In this document: positions 28,813 to 39,800 of the stretch, piece after piece
Numbering within the stretch: position 1 is the first letter of the stretch
Layout of the letters: every line of letters starts with the position of its first letter
Assembly (NCBI RefSeq): GCF_000372725.1
Contig: NW_005200600.1
Location: 689,954-753,953 of the forward strand
Direction: 5' to 3'
Length of the DNA: 64,000 nt
Source: Emiliania huxleyi CCMP1516
Lineage: Eukaryota; Haptophyta; Isochrysidales; Noelaerhabdaceae
The notes under the pieces: model-generated
What the model saw: only the letters and a program-made list of their open reading frames with translations
What the model was told of the DNA's origin: nothing
The model's database searches: none
Position numbers and translations under genes: made by a program

Positions 28813-28959
28813 CGGTTACGCATCCGCGAGATTCTGGACCTCGAGGCGGGGAGCACGATCGTGCAGACCGTTGATGCTGCGAACGCGATGGTGGGCCTCG
28901 CGTCGGAGGGCGGCCTGCTCGTACAGACTGAGAAGCTCCTCCAGACGGTTCTCGCCTGA
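28813..28959 (+). other. Coding-like fragment (orphan exon or gene remnant)
   Basis: Open frame reading REILDLEAGSTIVQTVDAAN, AMVGLASEGGLLVQTEKLLQ, TVLA-stop. It has protein-like periodicity but no start codon in frame. It could be a last exon whose partners were lost; no family recognised. Confidence 0.3.
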
Positions 28960-29192
28960 GAGATGCAAGGCGCGCTAGAAGCAGACCTGCGTCGACGGCA
29001 TCGCTCAGGCTCGAGCAAAGCCCGCTTGGCTGATGTTCGAAGGCGGCGGCGGAGGCTGCGCCGGCAGTGGCACGCGTGGGGGGCGTCGAGGCTACCACGA
29101 CCACGACTCGGTTGCTATTGCGTATTGGTTTGATACAGGGATGTAATTTTCTTAATTCTGAGAAAGAGGAAACAAGTGATGCCGAGCTGTAT

Positions 29193-29244
29193 AAATAAAT
29201 AAATAAAACGGACATCCCAAGCTAGGGCTGGGTCGAGGACAGAC
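29193..29244 (-). repeat. Dispersed ~50-bp repeat with (TTTA)n tail, copy 2
   Basis: AAATAAATAAATAAAACGGA then CATCCCAAGCTAGGGCTGGG and TCGAGGACAGAC; ~40 bp upstream of the NOSIP promoter box. Confidence 0.6.
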
Positions 29245-29282
29245 ACCTTAGCCGGTAGCGGACCGGTTTCTTTTTCGCATGG

Positions 29283-29292
29283 TAAAATTCTT
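29283..29292 (+). promoter_or_regulatory. TAAAATTCTT motif upstream of NOSIP
   Basis: 48-57 bp upstream of the ATG at 29340, followed by CTTCGCGCGC. Confidence 0.5.
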
Positions 29293-29339
29293 CTTCGCGC
29301 GCCGGCGGGCAGCAGCGCGCACCACTAGCCGCAGCCGTC

Positions 29340-32214
29340 ATGGGAAAGCACTCCAAGAACAACAACGAGCGCGCCTTCTTCTCGCACGCGGAGCGGCAGG
29401 CTGCCAAGTACGGCCGCCACTCCTCGGGCCTCCTTGGCGGCCACAACACCGCCGGAGGGAACTTCGTCGACACTGGCTGGGGCAGCCACAAGCGGACGCT
29501 CGACAGCGACGCGATGAAGGACTTGGACGCGTGCAGCCTGACGCTAGTGCCGTGCGTCGATCCCGTCATCACGCCCAAGGGCGTCGTCTACGACAAGCAG
29601 GTCATTTACCAGTACATCCTCGACCGCAAGGCGGAGATTGAGCGCGAGCTGCGCGCGTGGACGGCGCAGCAGGAGGCAGAGGCGGCGGGCGCGGCGAGCG
29701 AGGCGGCGCGCGCGGCGGACCAGCGGGTGGAGGAGTTCGTGGCGAGGCAGGAGGGCCTCTCCAAGTCCGACCTCGCCTCCCGCCGACCCAGCGACCCGTC
29801 GTCCTCCGGCGGCGCAGTCGGCGCGCTGATGGGTGCGCGCGCGCCCTGGCCGAAAGGGGGGGGGGGGGTTCTTCACGGCTCGGTGTGTTGGGCAGGCCGC
29901 ACGCTCGTGGAGGACACCGGCAAGCACGCGGCGGACACCAGCTTTTGGGTCCCGCAGCTGACGCCGCAGTCCAAGCACGCTGCGCCTAGATGCAAAGAGA
30001 GAGAGAGAATGAGCAGTCGTCTTCACACTAGCGCTCGAGGAGAGGCTGCTCCGGGCCGCACCCGCCCGCTGTGTCGCAGCCGCACTCGCTGCCCTCGCCT
30101 CGAAGCGCGGGGGACGCGGTGTGCTCGGCGCTTGTGATCGGCGCCTCTTCACACCGTCCCGTCTCTCCACAGGAGCCTTCTGGACAAGCCCGACGGAGTC
30201 GTCCGCTGCTGTAGATGCTGAGGAGAGACCCGGTGCTGCGGAGAGACCCGGTGCTGCGGAGAGGCCCGGGTGCTAACAGAGGCCCGGGTGCTGAGGAGAG
30301 ACGGACGTGCTCCGAGTAGCGCTCGAGATCTCTATCTCGAGAGGGTGCGTGCCCGACTCTGGTGTGCTCTCGTGTGCGCCTGTGCGCCGCAGGTCCGCTG
30401 CCCTATCACTAACCCGAACCCGAACCCGAACCGCAGGTCCGCTGCCCGATCACGAACGAGCCCCTCAAGCTCAAGCAGACGCCGCTCCGTGCTCCACACA
30501 CTGCAGAGGCGGCACACGGCCGTCACATGTCCGCGACACGCCCCGACAGGCAGCTCTACCCGCTCTCCTTCACGCGCGCTGACGAGTCCCTCACCTCCGC
30601 CGAGACGCTCGCGAAGCCGCGCAATGAGAGGCAACCTCTCCCCGCACCTGCCCCGCATCTCCCCGCATCTCCCCGCACCTGCCCCGCATCTCCCCGCATC
30701 TCCCCGCATCTCCCCACATCTCCCCGCATCTCCCCGCATCTCCCCGCATCTCCCCGCATCTGCCCCGCATCTCCCCGCATCTCCCCACATCTCCCCGCAT
30801 CTCCCCGCATCTCCCTGCACCTGCCCCGCATCTCCCCACACCTGCCCCGCATCTCCCCGCATCTCCCCGCATCTCCCCGCACCTACGCCCCTCTCCCTGC
30901 ACCTGCCCCGCATCTCCCCGCATCTCCCCGCATCTCCCCACATCTCCCCGCATCTCCCACATCTCCCCGCATCTCCCCACATCTCCCCGTAAGAGACGCA
31001 CCGCCGAGACGCACCGCCGCGCAGCGAGAGGCGCAGCGAGGCCGCCGCCCTCCATGCCCCGAGGTCCGGCCCGGGCTGTCAGGTACATCTGCCCGCTCTC
31101 GAAGAAGGCCCTCTCCAACACCAACCCCGCCGCCTTCCTCCGCCCGAGCGGCACCGTCGTCTCTGTCTCGTGCGTCGACTCAATCATCAAAAAGGCGCAG
31201 CAACCCTGCACTCCTCCTCTCCCCTCCTCTCCTCCTCTCCTCCTCTCCTCCTCTCCTCCTCTCCCCCTCTCCTCCTCTCCCCCTCTCCCCTCCTCTCCTC
31301 CTCTTCTCCCCCTCCTCCTCTTCTCCCCCTCCTTCTCTTCTCCCCTCGCCCTCTCGTCCTCCCCACACTCTCCTTCTTCCCTCACCTTCGCCGCGCCCCC
31401 GGGGNNNNNNNNNNNNNNNNNNNNNNNNNNNNNNNNNNNNNNNNNNNNNNNNNNNNNNNNNNNNNNNNNNNNNNNNNNNNNNNNNNNNNNNNNNNNNNNN
31501 NNNNGCCCACGACACGCCCACGACACGCCCACGACACGCCCACGACACGCCCACGACACGCCCACGACACGCCCACGACACGCCCACGACACGCCCACGA
31601 CACGCCCACGACACGCCCACGACACGCCCACGACACGCCCACGACACGCCCACGACACGCCCACGACACGCCCACGACACGCCCACGACACGCCCACGAC
31701 ACGCCCACGACACGCCCACGACACGCCCACGACACGCCCACGACACGCCAACGACACGCCAACGACACGCCCACGACACGCCCACGACGCCTCCCCTCAG
31801 GACATGGTCGACCCCTTCACGGACCCGCCCACGCGCCTCAAGGAGAAGGAGCCGACTAGCCGAGACGCGCCGAGATGCGCCGAGATTCACCGAGATTCAC
31901 CGCCCACGCGAACCTCGAGGGGAAGGAAGAGCAGCCGCTAGCGTGCGGAAGCCCGCAACCCCCGTGCTCCGGCCAGCACTCGAGAGGACTCGCACTCAGC
32001 CGCAACTGCATTCGCTGCGCACGCGATGAGCACACCGCGCGATATGCGTGTACGCCCGCCCTGGCCCTGGCCCTGGCCCTGGCGCCGTGACGCGGGTGTT
32101 TGCACTCGAGACGCACAGGACATCATCCCGCTGCGGGTCGAGGGGACGGGCTTCGCCGCAAAGACCGACGAGAAGGCGCTCAAGGTGACAAAGACCGACG
32201 TGATGGGCTTCTGA
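29340..32214 (+). CDS. NOSIP: Nitric oxide synthase-interacting protein homologue (NOSIP, U-box-like)
   Basis: Eight exons: 29340-29832, 29896-29983, 30173-30200, 30437-30474, 30550-30630, 31083-31194, 31801-31848, 32119-32214. They are phase-consistent, giving 327 aa (human is 301). NOSIP signatures: MGKHSKNNNERAFFSHAERQ, DLDACSLTLVPCVDPVITPK, GVVYDKQVIYQYILDRKAEI (split U-box, N half), SFWVPQLTPQSK, VRCPITNEPLKLKQLYPLSF, RYICPLSKKALSNTNPAAFL, RPSGTVVSVSCVDSIIKKDM, VDPFTD and DIIPLRVEGTGFAAKTDEKA. NOSIP proteins are nuclear E3 ligases, some associated with spliceosomes. Introns are mostly GC-AG; the last has a GA donor. The third is a nested double insertion. A 100-N gap lies in intron 6. 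Confidence 0.95.
30393..30436 (+). repeat. Nested intronic insertion: duplicated GTCCGCTGCC plus CCCGAA repeats
   Basis: GTCCGCTGCCCTATCAC (30393) recurs as GTCCGCTGCCCGATCAC (30437), separated by telomere-variant repeats (CCCGAA)3 and CCGCAG. A third copy, GTCCGCTGC, starts the same intron at 30201. Each copy is preceded by AG or is the donor. Confidence 0.85.
30640..30985 (+). repeat. CATCTCCCCG tandem repeat (NOSIP intron 5)
   Basis: About 30 imperfect copies of a 10-bp unit CATCTCCCCG/CACCTGCCCCG filling most of intron 30631-31082. Confidence 0.95.
31405..31504. other. Assembly gap (100 N)
   Basis: Exactly 100 Ns between a CTCCTCTCC-rich stretch and a 10-bp satellite, inside NOSIP intron 6. 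True length unknown. Confidence 1.
31505..31795 (+). repeat. CCCACGACAC 10-bp satellite (~29 copies)
   Basis: Near-perfect (GCCCACGACA)n directly to the right of the gap; two units carry CCAACGACAC. It lies inside NOSIP intron 6 and is probably the reason the assembly broke. Confidence 0.98.
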
Positions 32215-32475
32215 TGCGCGCCCAGGCGCCCACGCTCCCCGGACGGCGGGGGGCGCGCTGAATTCTCGGCGGGGACTAAACGCGGGGACATTAAACGGAT
32301 GGGTGGCTGTTGTTCATCCGGACCGCTGATGTGCGGACGTCGTCCTCTTCGACATGCGCCGCCAACAACAACACATGTGTAAAAATATCGTGTACAGTCA
32401 GTCACAAGTTTCCCGAAAAGACAAGTCCGTGTTCTCTTTAAGGTTTAACACACTGCGCGCTGCCTCAGCCCTCAC

Positions 32476-34167
32476 TCACGCTCTTTTTCTCTCCGTCTCG
32501 CTCCCGCCATCCGTGTCAGGTGTCACGACCCGGCCCAGCTCTGGTGCGCAGCTGTTGCAGCGGCTGCGAAGCATCAGCGCCACGGCCCGGTCCTCCGCCC
32601 CAAACTGCAGCACCGCCCAGCGGCAGTACCGGCCGCTGATCTGCGCGCTCAGCGCGGTGGTGGTCGCCGAGGCGATCGGCAGCCCTCGCTTCGTCGCCTC
32701 GGCAGCCTCCGCGCGGCAAGCGAGGAACGCGGTCACGGCCTTGCCGACGAGGTCTGCGCACCTATTTACAGCTGCAAGCCTGTGAAGAGACGCTGTGCAC
32801 ACTCACAGCGCACAGAGAGGCCTCGCACGGCGCGTGCGGCGAGCACAAGCCTAGTCGCAGACTCCGGCACTGAGGCGGCGCAACACCGCTGTGCAGCGCC
32901 AGGCTCGTGTCCTCTGGCAGCTGGCGGCTGGTGCATGCCGGCCCTCTGCACCAACTGTCTGCACTCGCCATCTAGATGGTCGCCATCTAGGAGCGCAAGC
33001 CCAGAGTGGCGCACTCCTCGGCGCAGCCCGCCGCCGCGCACTCCGCCCTGGCGACCAGCAAGGAGCCATCATGAGAGACGACTCGTCCTACCTTGGCGAG
33101 CTGCAGCGGCGGCACATCTCGGGTCATCTCGGGCAATCTCGGGTAATCTCGCCGTGCGAGCTGCTGCGGCGCCGTCCACTCGCCTCCGCGCGAGTCCGGC
33201 TCGATCTCCTCGAGCGGCGGCCGCCTGCCACGCAGTTGAGTAGCGGTCCCACAACTGCGTACTAGGTGTCAAGCTCGCTCGACTCGGCGGCGGCCGCCGC
33301 CGCCGCCGCTGTCCGCCCGGCTGCAGCGCGGGCAAGTGCAGTAGAAGAGCTTCTGGGTAAGGAGCACGCGCCGCCGCTCTAACCATAGGCATCGCCGAGA
33401 TGTAAGCCGAGACATCGCCGACACTGTGGTGAGGCGGCATCCCTCGCCTTCTCGTGTCGTGGACCAGAGCTGGTCGAGATACGAGATGACGATCTCGTCG
33501 CCAGCCTCGATGGTGCACGTCGCGAAGTAGTGCATCTCCCCGCCGACTCTAGTGCTGTGGCCGCAATTTGGCGAGCAAGAGTGGTTGGCCTTCGCCGCAA
33601 TCGGGAAGAGGCCTACAGGTCGAGAGTGTGGCCGGCGTGCGGCCGCGCAGAACGCTCACGCCAGCCGCCACCTCGATGACGAGCGCCGGCGCGCTTCCCG
33701 AAGGCATGCGCGTTGATGTCCCCAATGAGGAGTAGGTGCTCAAAGAGATCGGCGGCACGCGGGCCGTCGTACGCCTCCGCCATGCGCGCGGCGAGGCTGC
33801 TCCTCTCGGCAGAGCGGGCCGCTCGCTCCGCCACCGCCTCCATCCTCGCGTGGTCCGAGACGATGCAGCTGAGGCCCGCGTCGGCGTCCGGCGCGGCCAT
33901 GTCGAGCACCGCAGCTTGCACGTCCGCCGAGGCGCACATGAAGGACGAGATTAGCTGCTCCGCGTCGTCGTGAGGCCACGTGAGGCAGGGCGGCTCGCGT
34001 AGCACCGTGTCGCCGGGCTCATAGCGGCGACTCGCCCGCATGATGCGCCCTTGCCCCACGACGTGCTCGATGTGGAAGCCCTTTTGCGTAGCCATTGGCA
34101 GCCCGTTCGCAGGCGAGCTTGGGGTCGGTAAGTAGCCGACGACGGCGGAGCAGAGGGCGGACTCCAA
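32476..34167 (-). CDS. SMYD-like SET-domain protein
   Basis: Putative protein-lysine methyltransferase. Exon 1 (from 34167) has GFHIEHVVGQGRIMRASRRY, EPGDTVLREPPCLTWP (SET start), then a helical insert. After a GC-donor intron comes LFPIAAKANHSCSPNCGHST (the SET NHSC motif) and EAGDEIVISYLDQLW (GDE-I-SY). Next is LLTQKLFYCTCPRCSRAD, the post-SET/zinc Cys cluster. Downstream exons include AECAAAGCAEECATLGLRS and CADLVGKAVTAFLACRAEAA to RSRCNSCAPELGRVV and a stop at 32476. The acceptor of the last intron carries the introner core (32762-32789). Middle exon borders are approximate. No MYND finger seen. Confidence 0.75.
32762..32789 (-). repeat. Introner core, SET gene
   Basis: Sense strand: CTCTTCACAGGC...GCTGTAAATAG, diverged right half; the AG is the inferred acceptor before GTGCGCAGACC. 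GTGCGC recurs at the donor. Confidence 0.65.
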
Positions 34168-34304
34168 GGCACGAAAGAAACACTCGAGCGGTGAGCAAGC
34201 ACCCTGTGAGCAATCCGTGTAAAAGGCCAGTCAATTTGCCAACACCCCTGTAGCAAGCACCCTGTGAGCAATGCGTGTACGTAGCTCGGCCATATCGCTC
34301 GTGG

Positions 34305-34363
34305 GTGAATAAATAAATAAATACAACGCACATCCCAAGCTAGGGCTGGGTCGAGGACAGACA
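34305..34363 (-). repeat. Dispersed ~50-bp repeat with (TTTA)n tail, copy 3
   Basis: AATAAATAAATAAATACAAC then GCACATCCCAAGCTAGGGCT and GGGTCGAGGACAGACAC. Confidence 0.6.
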
Positions 34364-34445
34364 CGTCCCCACCTTTGCAGGATTTTGCAAAAGCGAGGGG
34401 GGAGGGCGCATCGCTCGTGGGTGAGTCCAGACTGCTCTACCCAAG

Positions 34446-34456
34446 CTCAATTTTAT
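34446..34456 (-). promoter_or_regulatory. TATA-like box, leftward
   Basis: Minus strand reads GCTATATAAAATTGAGC. Outside the left arm of the palindrome and pointing away from it. A rare clear TATA box in this GC-rich window. Confidence 0.45.
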
Positions 34457-34604
34457 ATAGCAGGGCCCGCCCCCTGTTCAGTCTAGCGTAGACTGAACAG
34501 GCGCTCTGCAACCTCCGAAAGTCGCATCTGAGGCGGCGGGCCCCCGTGGCGTGACCCAGCGGAGCACTCCTTCGCCGCTCGTCATGATCGGTAATGTCCG
34601 AGTA

Positions 34605-35325
34605 GCTGTGCGGACGGCTTCTTGTCGCTCTCGTCGAGAGCGTTTTGGCGGCCCGGCGGGTGGGAGAATCTGTGTCGTCTGATGTGTCACTGTGTACGTC
34701 ACATCGGTCTTGATAACAAGCACGGTCGATCCGTCGAAGCGATATACTCGTCACGTCACGCTGGACGGCTTGCACGGAACTCTGTGCCGGCACACACAGG
34801 AAGAGCCGTCCGGCAAGAAGAGCTCGATAGGGAGCGAGAACCGTTAGAGGTGCTCCGAGAGGTATCAAGACTCCGTCATGACGCGGTAAGATCACTCCAA
34901 AAATGACCGCGCAGATGTCGGATCTCGTTGAGATATCTTGCAAAATCTGCTCTTCCCGAGCCGGCAGCACGCAGAGAGTCGCAGAAAGGCTACGAGTGCT
35001 CGACGAGTTTTGAGACCTGCGCGGTCAAACCTGGGGGAACTGACCGCACCAGGACGGACGTCCGAAACCTGCGTGAGCACCTTTGACGGTTCTCGCTCCC
35101 TATCGAGCTCTTCTTGCCGGACGGCTCTTCCTGTGTGTGCCGGCACAGAGCTCCGTGCAAGCCGTCCAGCGTGACGTGACGAGTATATCGCTTCGACGGA
35201 TCGACCGTGCTTGTTATCAAGACCGATGTGACGTACACAGTGACACATCAGACGACACAGATTCTCCCACCCGCCGGGCCGCCAAAACGCTCTCGACAAG
35301 AGCGACAAGAAGCCGTCCGCACAGC
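34605..35325. repeat. Large inverted repeat: 240-bp arms, 241-bp spacer
   Basis: The left arm 34605-34844 (GCTGTGCGGACGGCTTCTTG ... GGGAGCGAGAACCGT) is inverted at 35086-35325 with only a few mismatches. The spacer contains no gene. The right arm lies within the open frame of the neighbouring Cys-rich gene, showing recent insertion or palindromic duplication next to it. A TATATAA box lies outside each arm, pointing outwards. Confidence 0.9.
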
Positions 35326-35329
35326 AAGC

Positions 35330-36411
35330 CGGTGGAGCCGAGCGCGCGGAATCGACGATGGCGTGCCGGCCATGGGCCCGGACGAAGGTCCTGGCTCGAA
35401 AACGCGAGCAGAGGCTGCCGTGTGGGGCCACGGCGAGCCTCGGGCGAGAAAGACAGCTCTGGGTAGAGAGGAGCTGCTATATAAGAGGGCTCCCGCGGCG
35501 ATCAACACCGCAACTCCTTTTCTAATTTCACCACTCTTCTTACGCGCGACGACGCTACAGCCTCCACCAAACCTCACACTTTTACTCACCCTCGGACATG
35601 CTTGCACCGTCATCCTGCGCGTCTGATGCGTCGCGCATCTGCTCGTCACCCTCTCCGTCACTCGAAGACCTCGATACTTAGCGCACTGCTCGGGCGAGAG
35701 CTCAAACACGTGCCGCGTCTCGTCTTCGCCGCCGGCTACGCGCACAGACACAGTACGCGGCAGCGCCGACACGTCAACCCGCGTGTACGTCAGCGACGGG
35801 TCCCGCACGCCGCACGAGGCGCATGCGTGCAGCGGCAGCGCGTGCGCCATGCGCTCGTCGCTCCACTCGCCCAGCAGCCGCCGCTTCGTCTCGTCGGAGA
35901 CGTGCACGCAGCGCTGCAGCAGCGCCGCCGTCTCGTCCTCGGGCCGCTCCAGGTCCATGACGACGTTCGTCGAGGCGTGGAAGCGCGTCTCCAGGTCGAT
36001 GGCCGCCTGCTCGGCCGCGGCGAGCTTGCCCTGGTCGACGCACATGCCGCACACCGCGTGCGCCGGGCAGCCGCACTGGCCGCGTTGTGGGCGCACGGTC
36101 TTGGCGACCGCCGGCGCTGCGCGCCGGTCGTGCTGCTCACGCTGCCGGCGGCGCTGGTCGCGCGCCTGCCGATCGCGCGTGTTCGCGGCGGCTGCATCTC
36201 CTGCTCGTTTCGCTCGCACCCGAGCGGCTGTCGCCAGGCGCTTCAGGTCGGCGGTGCTGCGCGCGCGGCCGTCGGCCAGGCACAGCCACATGTCCTCCTC
36301 CTCGGCAGGCTCGCACGGCTTGCCGTCGAACTGCGGCTGGCGCCCGCGACGATGCTTCGCCCAGGCCGGGCACGATGGTGCCGCGACGAGCGGCGTCGAG
36401 GCGACGGCCAT
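35330..36411 (-). CDS. Cys-rich protein fragment, possibly a Helitron-type N-terminal region
   Basis: Start at the Met 36411 (MAVASTPLVAAPSCPAWAKH). A basic helical region (RRRQREQHDRR) is followed by CGCPAHAVCGMC, then LHACASCGVRDPSLTYTRVD and FELSPEQCAKYRGLRVTERV, with CATHQTRRMTVQACPRV. The CASCG-R-D block followed by a YxxV/L pattern recalls the region ahead of the replicase in algal Helitron-like ORFs; this is a guess. The frame runs on towards the palindrome through the TATA box and leader, so the natural 3' part appears replaced. Likely a truncated transposon gene. Confidence 0.4.
35476..35486 (+). promoter_or_regulatory. TATA-like box, rightward
   Basis: GCTATATAAGAGGGCTCCCG lies outside the right arm, mirror-symmetric with the box at 34446. 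An AC/CT-rich, G-poor leader (35500-35597) and an ATG at 35598 opening a 27-codon frame follow. Transcription from here would be antisense to the Cys-rich gene 35330-36411. Confidence 0.5.
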
Positions 36412-36462
36412 CGATGGGTCCAGAAGACTTGGAGACACTTCTCGACCAAAAATCGAGCACAA

Positions 36463-36828
36463 TTGCGTTACATGGGCATGGCCGGGGTTTCTGCACCGAA
36501 CGATCTTACTTTCGGTCTATCGAAAGTGTTGATCGATAAAAATCCGGCTTGGGTAGTGGACGCACAGACAGACAGATCGCAGCCAGCTCACAGACACAGG
36601 CAGGGGCAGCTCACGAGGTGGCGCCCCGGGTCTGTATAAAGAGAAAATAACGCACGGGTTCGAGCTTTTGCCAGACGTGTTTATTCATGCGTTGAGCTCT
36701 AGTCACGTACAGTAGACGTACAGCCGGGCAGACGTACAGCCCCAACCTCTCCCAAACAAACAGCTCTCCCCATCTTAAAGTAACACAATGGCTGTAGCTG
36801 GCTCCACGCGAGCGTAATGAATAGTCAA
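36463..36828. other. Intergenic, no gene
   Basis: Separates the Cys-rich fragment from the 3' end of the giant proline-rich gene. Nothing recognisable. Confidence 0.5.
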
Positions 36829-39800
36829 TCAGAGCTCGTGCGGCGTCACGAACAGTGAGATAATCAACGCTGTGGGCGAACAATGACAATGAAAGGAGTC
36901 CCGTGAACAGCCTGTCAAATGCCATCGGAGGTACGGTAGACGGAGGTCCGTGGCGTCTGTCCGGAATTCGCGTCCACATCGCCATCGGGCGCACCTTCCA
37001 GATCCGTCTTTGAAGTCCTGCGGCTTGGCTCGGCCCCCTCCATCTGTCCCACGACTGAGACACGAGCACGCCGATCCTTCTTCTTGTAGCATATGGCCAC
37101 CGACGAGGAGGGCCGCCACGACGGCCACCCCAGCCACGGCCACGATGGCGACGACAGCGGTGCTCGAGCTCTTCTTGGTTGGCTCCTCGTTGTCCACGAT
37201 ATCGACCGCAAAGGGGCTCAGGATGGAGATGCCCCCAAGGACGGTGCTCATGGCCTCTTCAAAGTCCTCTTGGCCCGTCGCCCCGGAATACGAGGCGAGG
37301 CTGCTCTCGGCCGCATTCGCTTGCCCCTGCGTGAGCCCTGGAAATGTGGCAACGACGACGACGCTTCCGGCGCGGACCTCGATCTTCGAGCCGAAAGGCG
37401 CGACGACAAAGCCTGCCAGGTCAGCAAGCTTCTCGAGGATGCCTTCTTTGATGGCCTCGTCAAAATCGCTCACGTCGCCGCTCGCGGAGAAGGAGGCGAT
37501 GACCTGGAATGAGCCCAGCTCTCCCGACGGCGACGGCGATGGCGCCGGTGCCGTTGATGGCGGGGACGGCGGCGGTAGGGTGGGAGGTGCAAATGAGGGC
37601 AGCGCAGGCGGCTGTGGCGGCGAGGGCGACACGGATGGCGGCGGCGGCGAGGGCGACGCTGACGGAGGAGGGGTCGGAGGCGGCGGCAATGGAGGCGGAG
37701 GGGTCGGCGGCGGCGGCGAGGGCGGCGGAGGGGTCGGCGGCGGCGGCGAGGGCGGCGGCGAAACCGGCGGCGGAGGAGGCGCCTGGGGCTCATCTGCAGG
37801 AATCCCGGGAGGGTAGAATGGCGGCGGCGGAGATGGAGGCGGAGGGGTCGGCGGCGGCAGCGACGGAGGCGGCGGCGTTGGCGGCGGCGGCGAGGGAGGG
37901 GGAGGGGTCGGCGGCGGCGCCGCCGGAGGCGGCGGCGTTGGCGGCGGCGGCGACGGAGGCGGCGGCGTTGGCGGCGGCGGCGAGGGAGGCGGAGGGTTCG
38001 GCGGCGGGATCGGTGGGGGAGAAGGGGGTGGCGGGGACGGAGGTGGCCTCGGCGGCGACGATGGTGGCGGCCGAGGAGGGAACAGTTGCTGGCTCTCAAA
38101 GGCCAATGTGCCCTGGAGGAGAGTATTGTCGCGAAGCTCTGTCATCTTCGCCTCGTTCGTCGCGGTCAGGCTGGCGGCTAAGCTCTCGAGCGACTCCCCG
38201 CTGTCCGCGATGGCGGTAGTCTTGGCAACGACCTCCACCTTACCATCGTATACGACGGCGACGCCAGTGCCCGCGGCGCCATCCTCAACTTCGGCGGTGG
38301 TAAGGAGAGCGGTCGCACGGATCGTGTCGGTGCGGTCAAGCAGCTGTCGCAACGCGAGCGGGTCGCCGACGGTGCCTGTGCCGTCGCCGATGCTGCATGT
38401 CGCTCCTTTCGAGGCGCAAAGGTCGAGGAGTTTTTCCTCGTCGAGATCGGTCCCGGTGACTTCGTCGATGAGGAAGAACTCCGCGTTGAGAGAGATGCCG
38501 TCGGCATATTGGTACAGCACCGCCGCGGACTTGCCGTACATGAGTTTGGCGTCGAGCAGGGAGCGTTGACGGCGGCGTTCGCTTACAGTCTCACCTGTCT
38601 CTGCTTCGGTGACGACCTTGACTCCCTTAGGCGCATATGGCGGCGGGGACGGCGGCGGGGTTGGTGGCGGAGGCGCAGGTGGCGGAGGGGTTGGCGGCGG
38701 CGGCGAGGGCGGCGGCGGCGAGGGCGGAGGCGGAAGGCTCGGCGGTGGAGGGGCCGGCGAGGGCGGCGGCGAGGGCGACGCAGACGGCGGTGGCGACGGC
38801 AAGGCAGATGGCGGGGGCGGCGACGGCGAGGCAGATGGCGGGGGAGGCGACGGCGAGGCAGAGGGCGGCGGCGAGGGCGGCTGGACGGCTATACTATCGA
38901 GGAGGCTGCCGCTCGCCTCTACGAGAGAAGAGACGATCCCCCAGGGGCTCTCGTCATCGGAGGATTGGAGGGAAAATCGGCCTGAACGGCCGCTGGCCTC
39001 CCTCACGAGAGTCGCGTTGGTCGTAGTGACGCCGTCATTGCCGTCAGTCGCACCACTGCGGGCCGTGCGCGACTCCACAAGATCGGTCATAGTGACAGCA
39101 ACCGCGTACTCGTAGTTCGCTTCGCGCGACAAAATGCCCAAGGAGGGGAGCAGGTGATCCGTCGCTGCCATTGCGAAGCAAGAGTAGGCCATCACTTGGA
39201 GCTGGTCGTCACTCAAGACAATGTACGACGCCGCAGCGCCGAGTACCACGCTACCGGCTGAAATAGGAAGGACGACGAGGAGGTTGGTCAGGTCATCGCT
39301 CCTAGCGTCGACATGCGTGACCACCGGAGAAGAGAGCAGAGTACTGTCGATTGCGACATCGATCGTCACTGGCCCAACCAGCTCGTCCTCCACGTTGCGA
39401 GCGATGTCGAGGGTGCTGTAGACGGAGATGCCGTCGGCGCCGTACGAGCCGTTGACCGCGAGCGCGACCGGGAAGATCGGGTCGTCCTCCTCCTCCTCGC
39501 CCGAGTCGGAGTCGCTCGGGGCGAAGGTGAGCGAGGCCGAGGCGGAGAGCGGGTCCATCCAGTCGACGTCGGTCGGCGTGAGCGAGAGCGAGGCAGCGAG
39601 CGGCGAGACGGACGCCGAGCCTTCAATCGCCACCGAGGACGCGCCGTAGCCGACCTCGCCCTGAGCAGAGAGCGGAAAGAGGTCCTCGTCCCACTCGACG
39701 CTGAGGCGGGCCGCCACTGGCTCGAAGCCAGCAGCGCCGGAGGGCTCGATGTCGAGCGTCATGGTCGCCGGGCTCACGAGATCGTCGCCGTCGCTGCGGC

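Noticed and set aside
30640-30985. His/Pro/Ser-rich repeat protein
   Set aside because: Tandem repeat within NOSIP intron 5; the flanking exons join in frame (NER|YICPLSKKAL) when it is removed.
31505-31795. CRISPR-like array
   Set aside because: The 10-bp units are contiguous with no spacers; it is a simple satellite in a eukaryotic intron.
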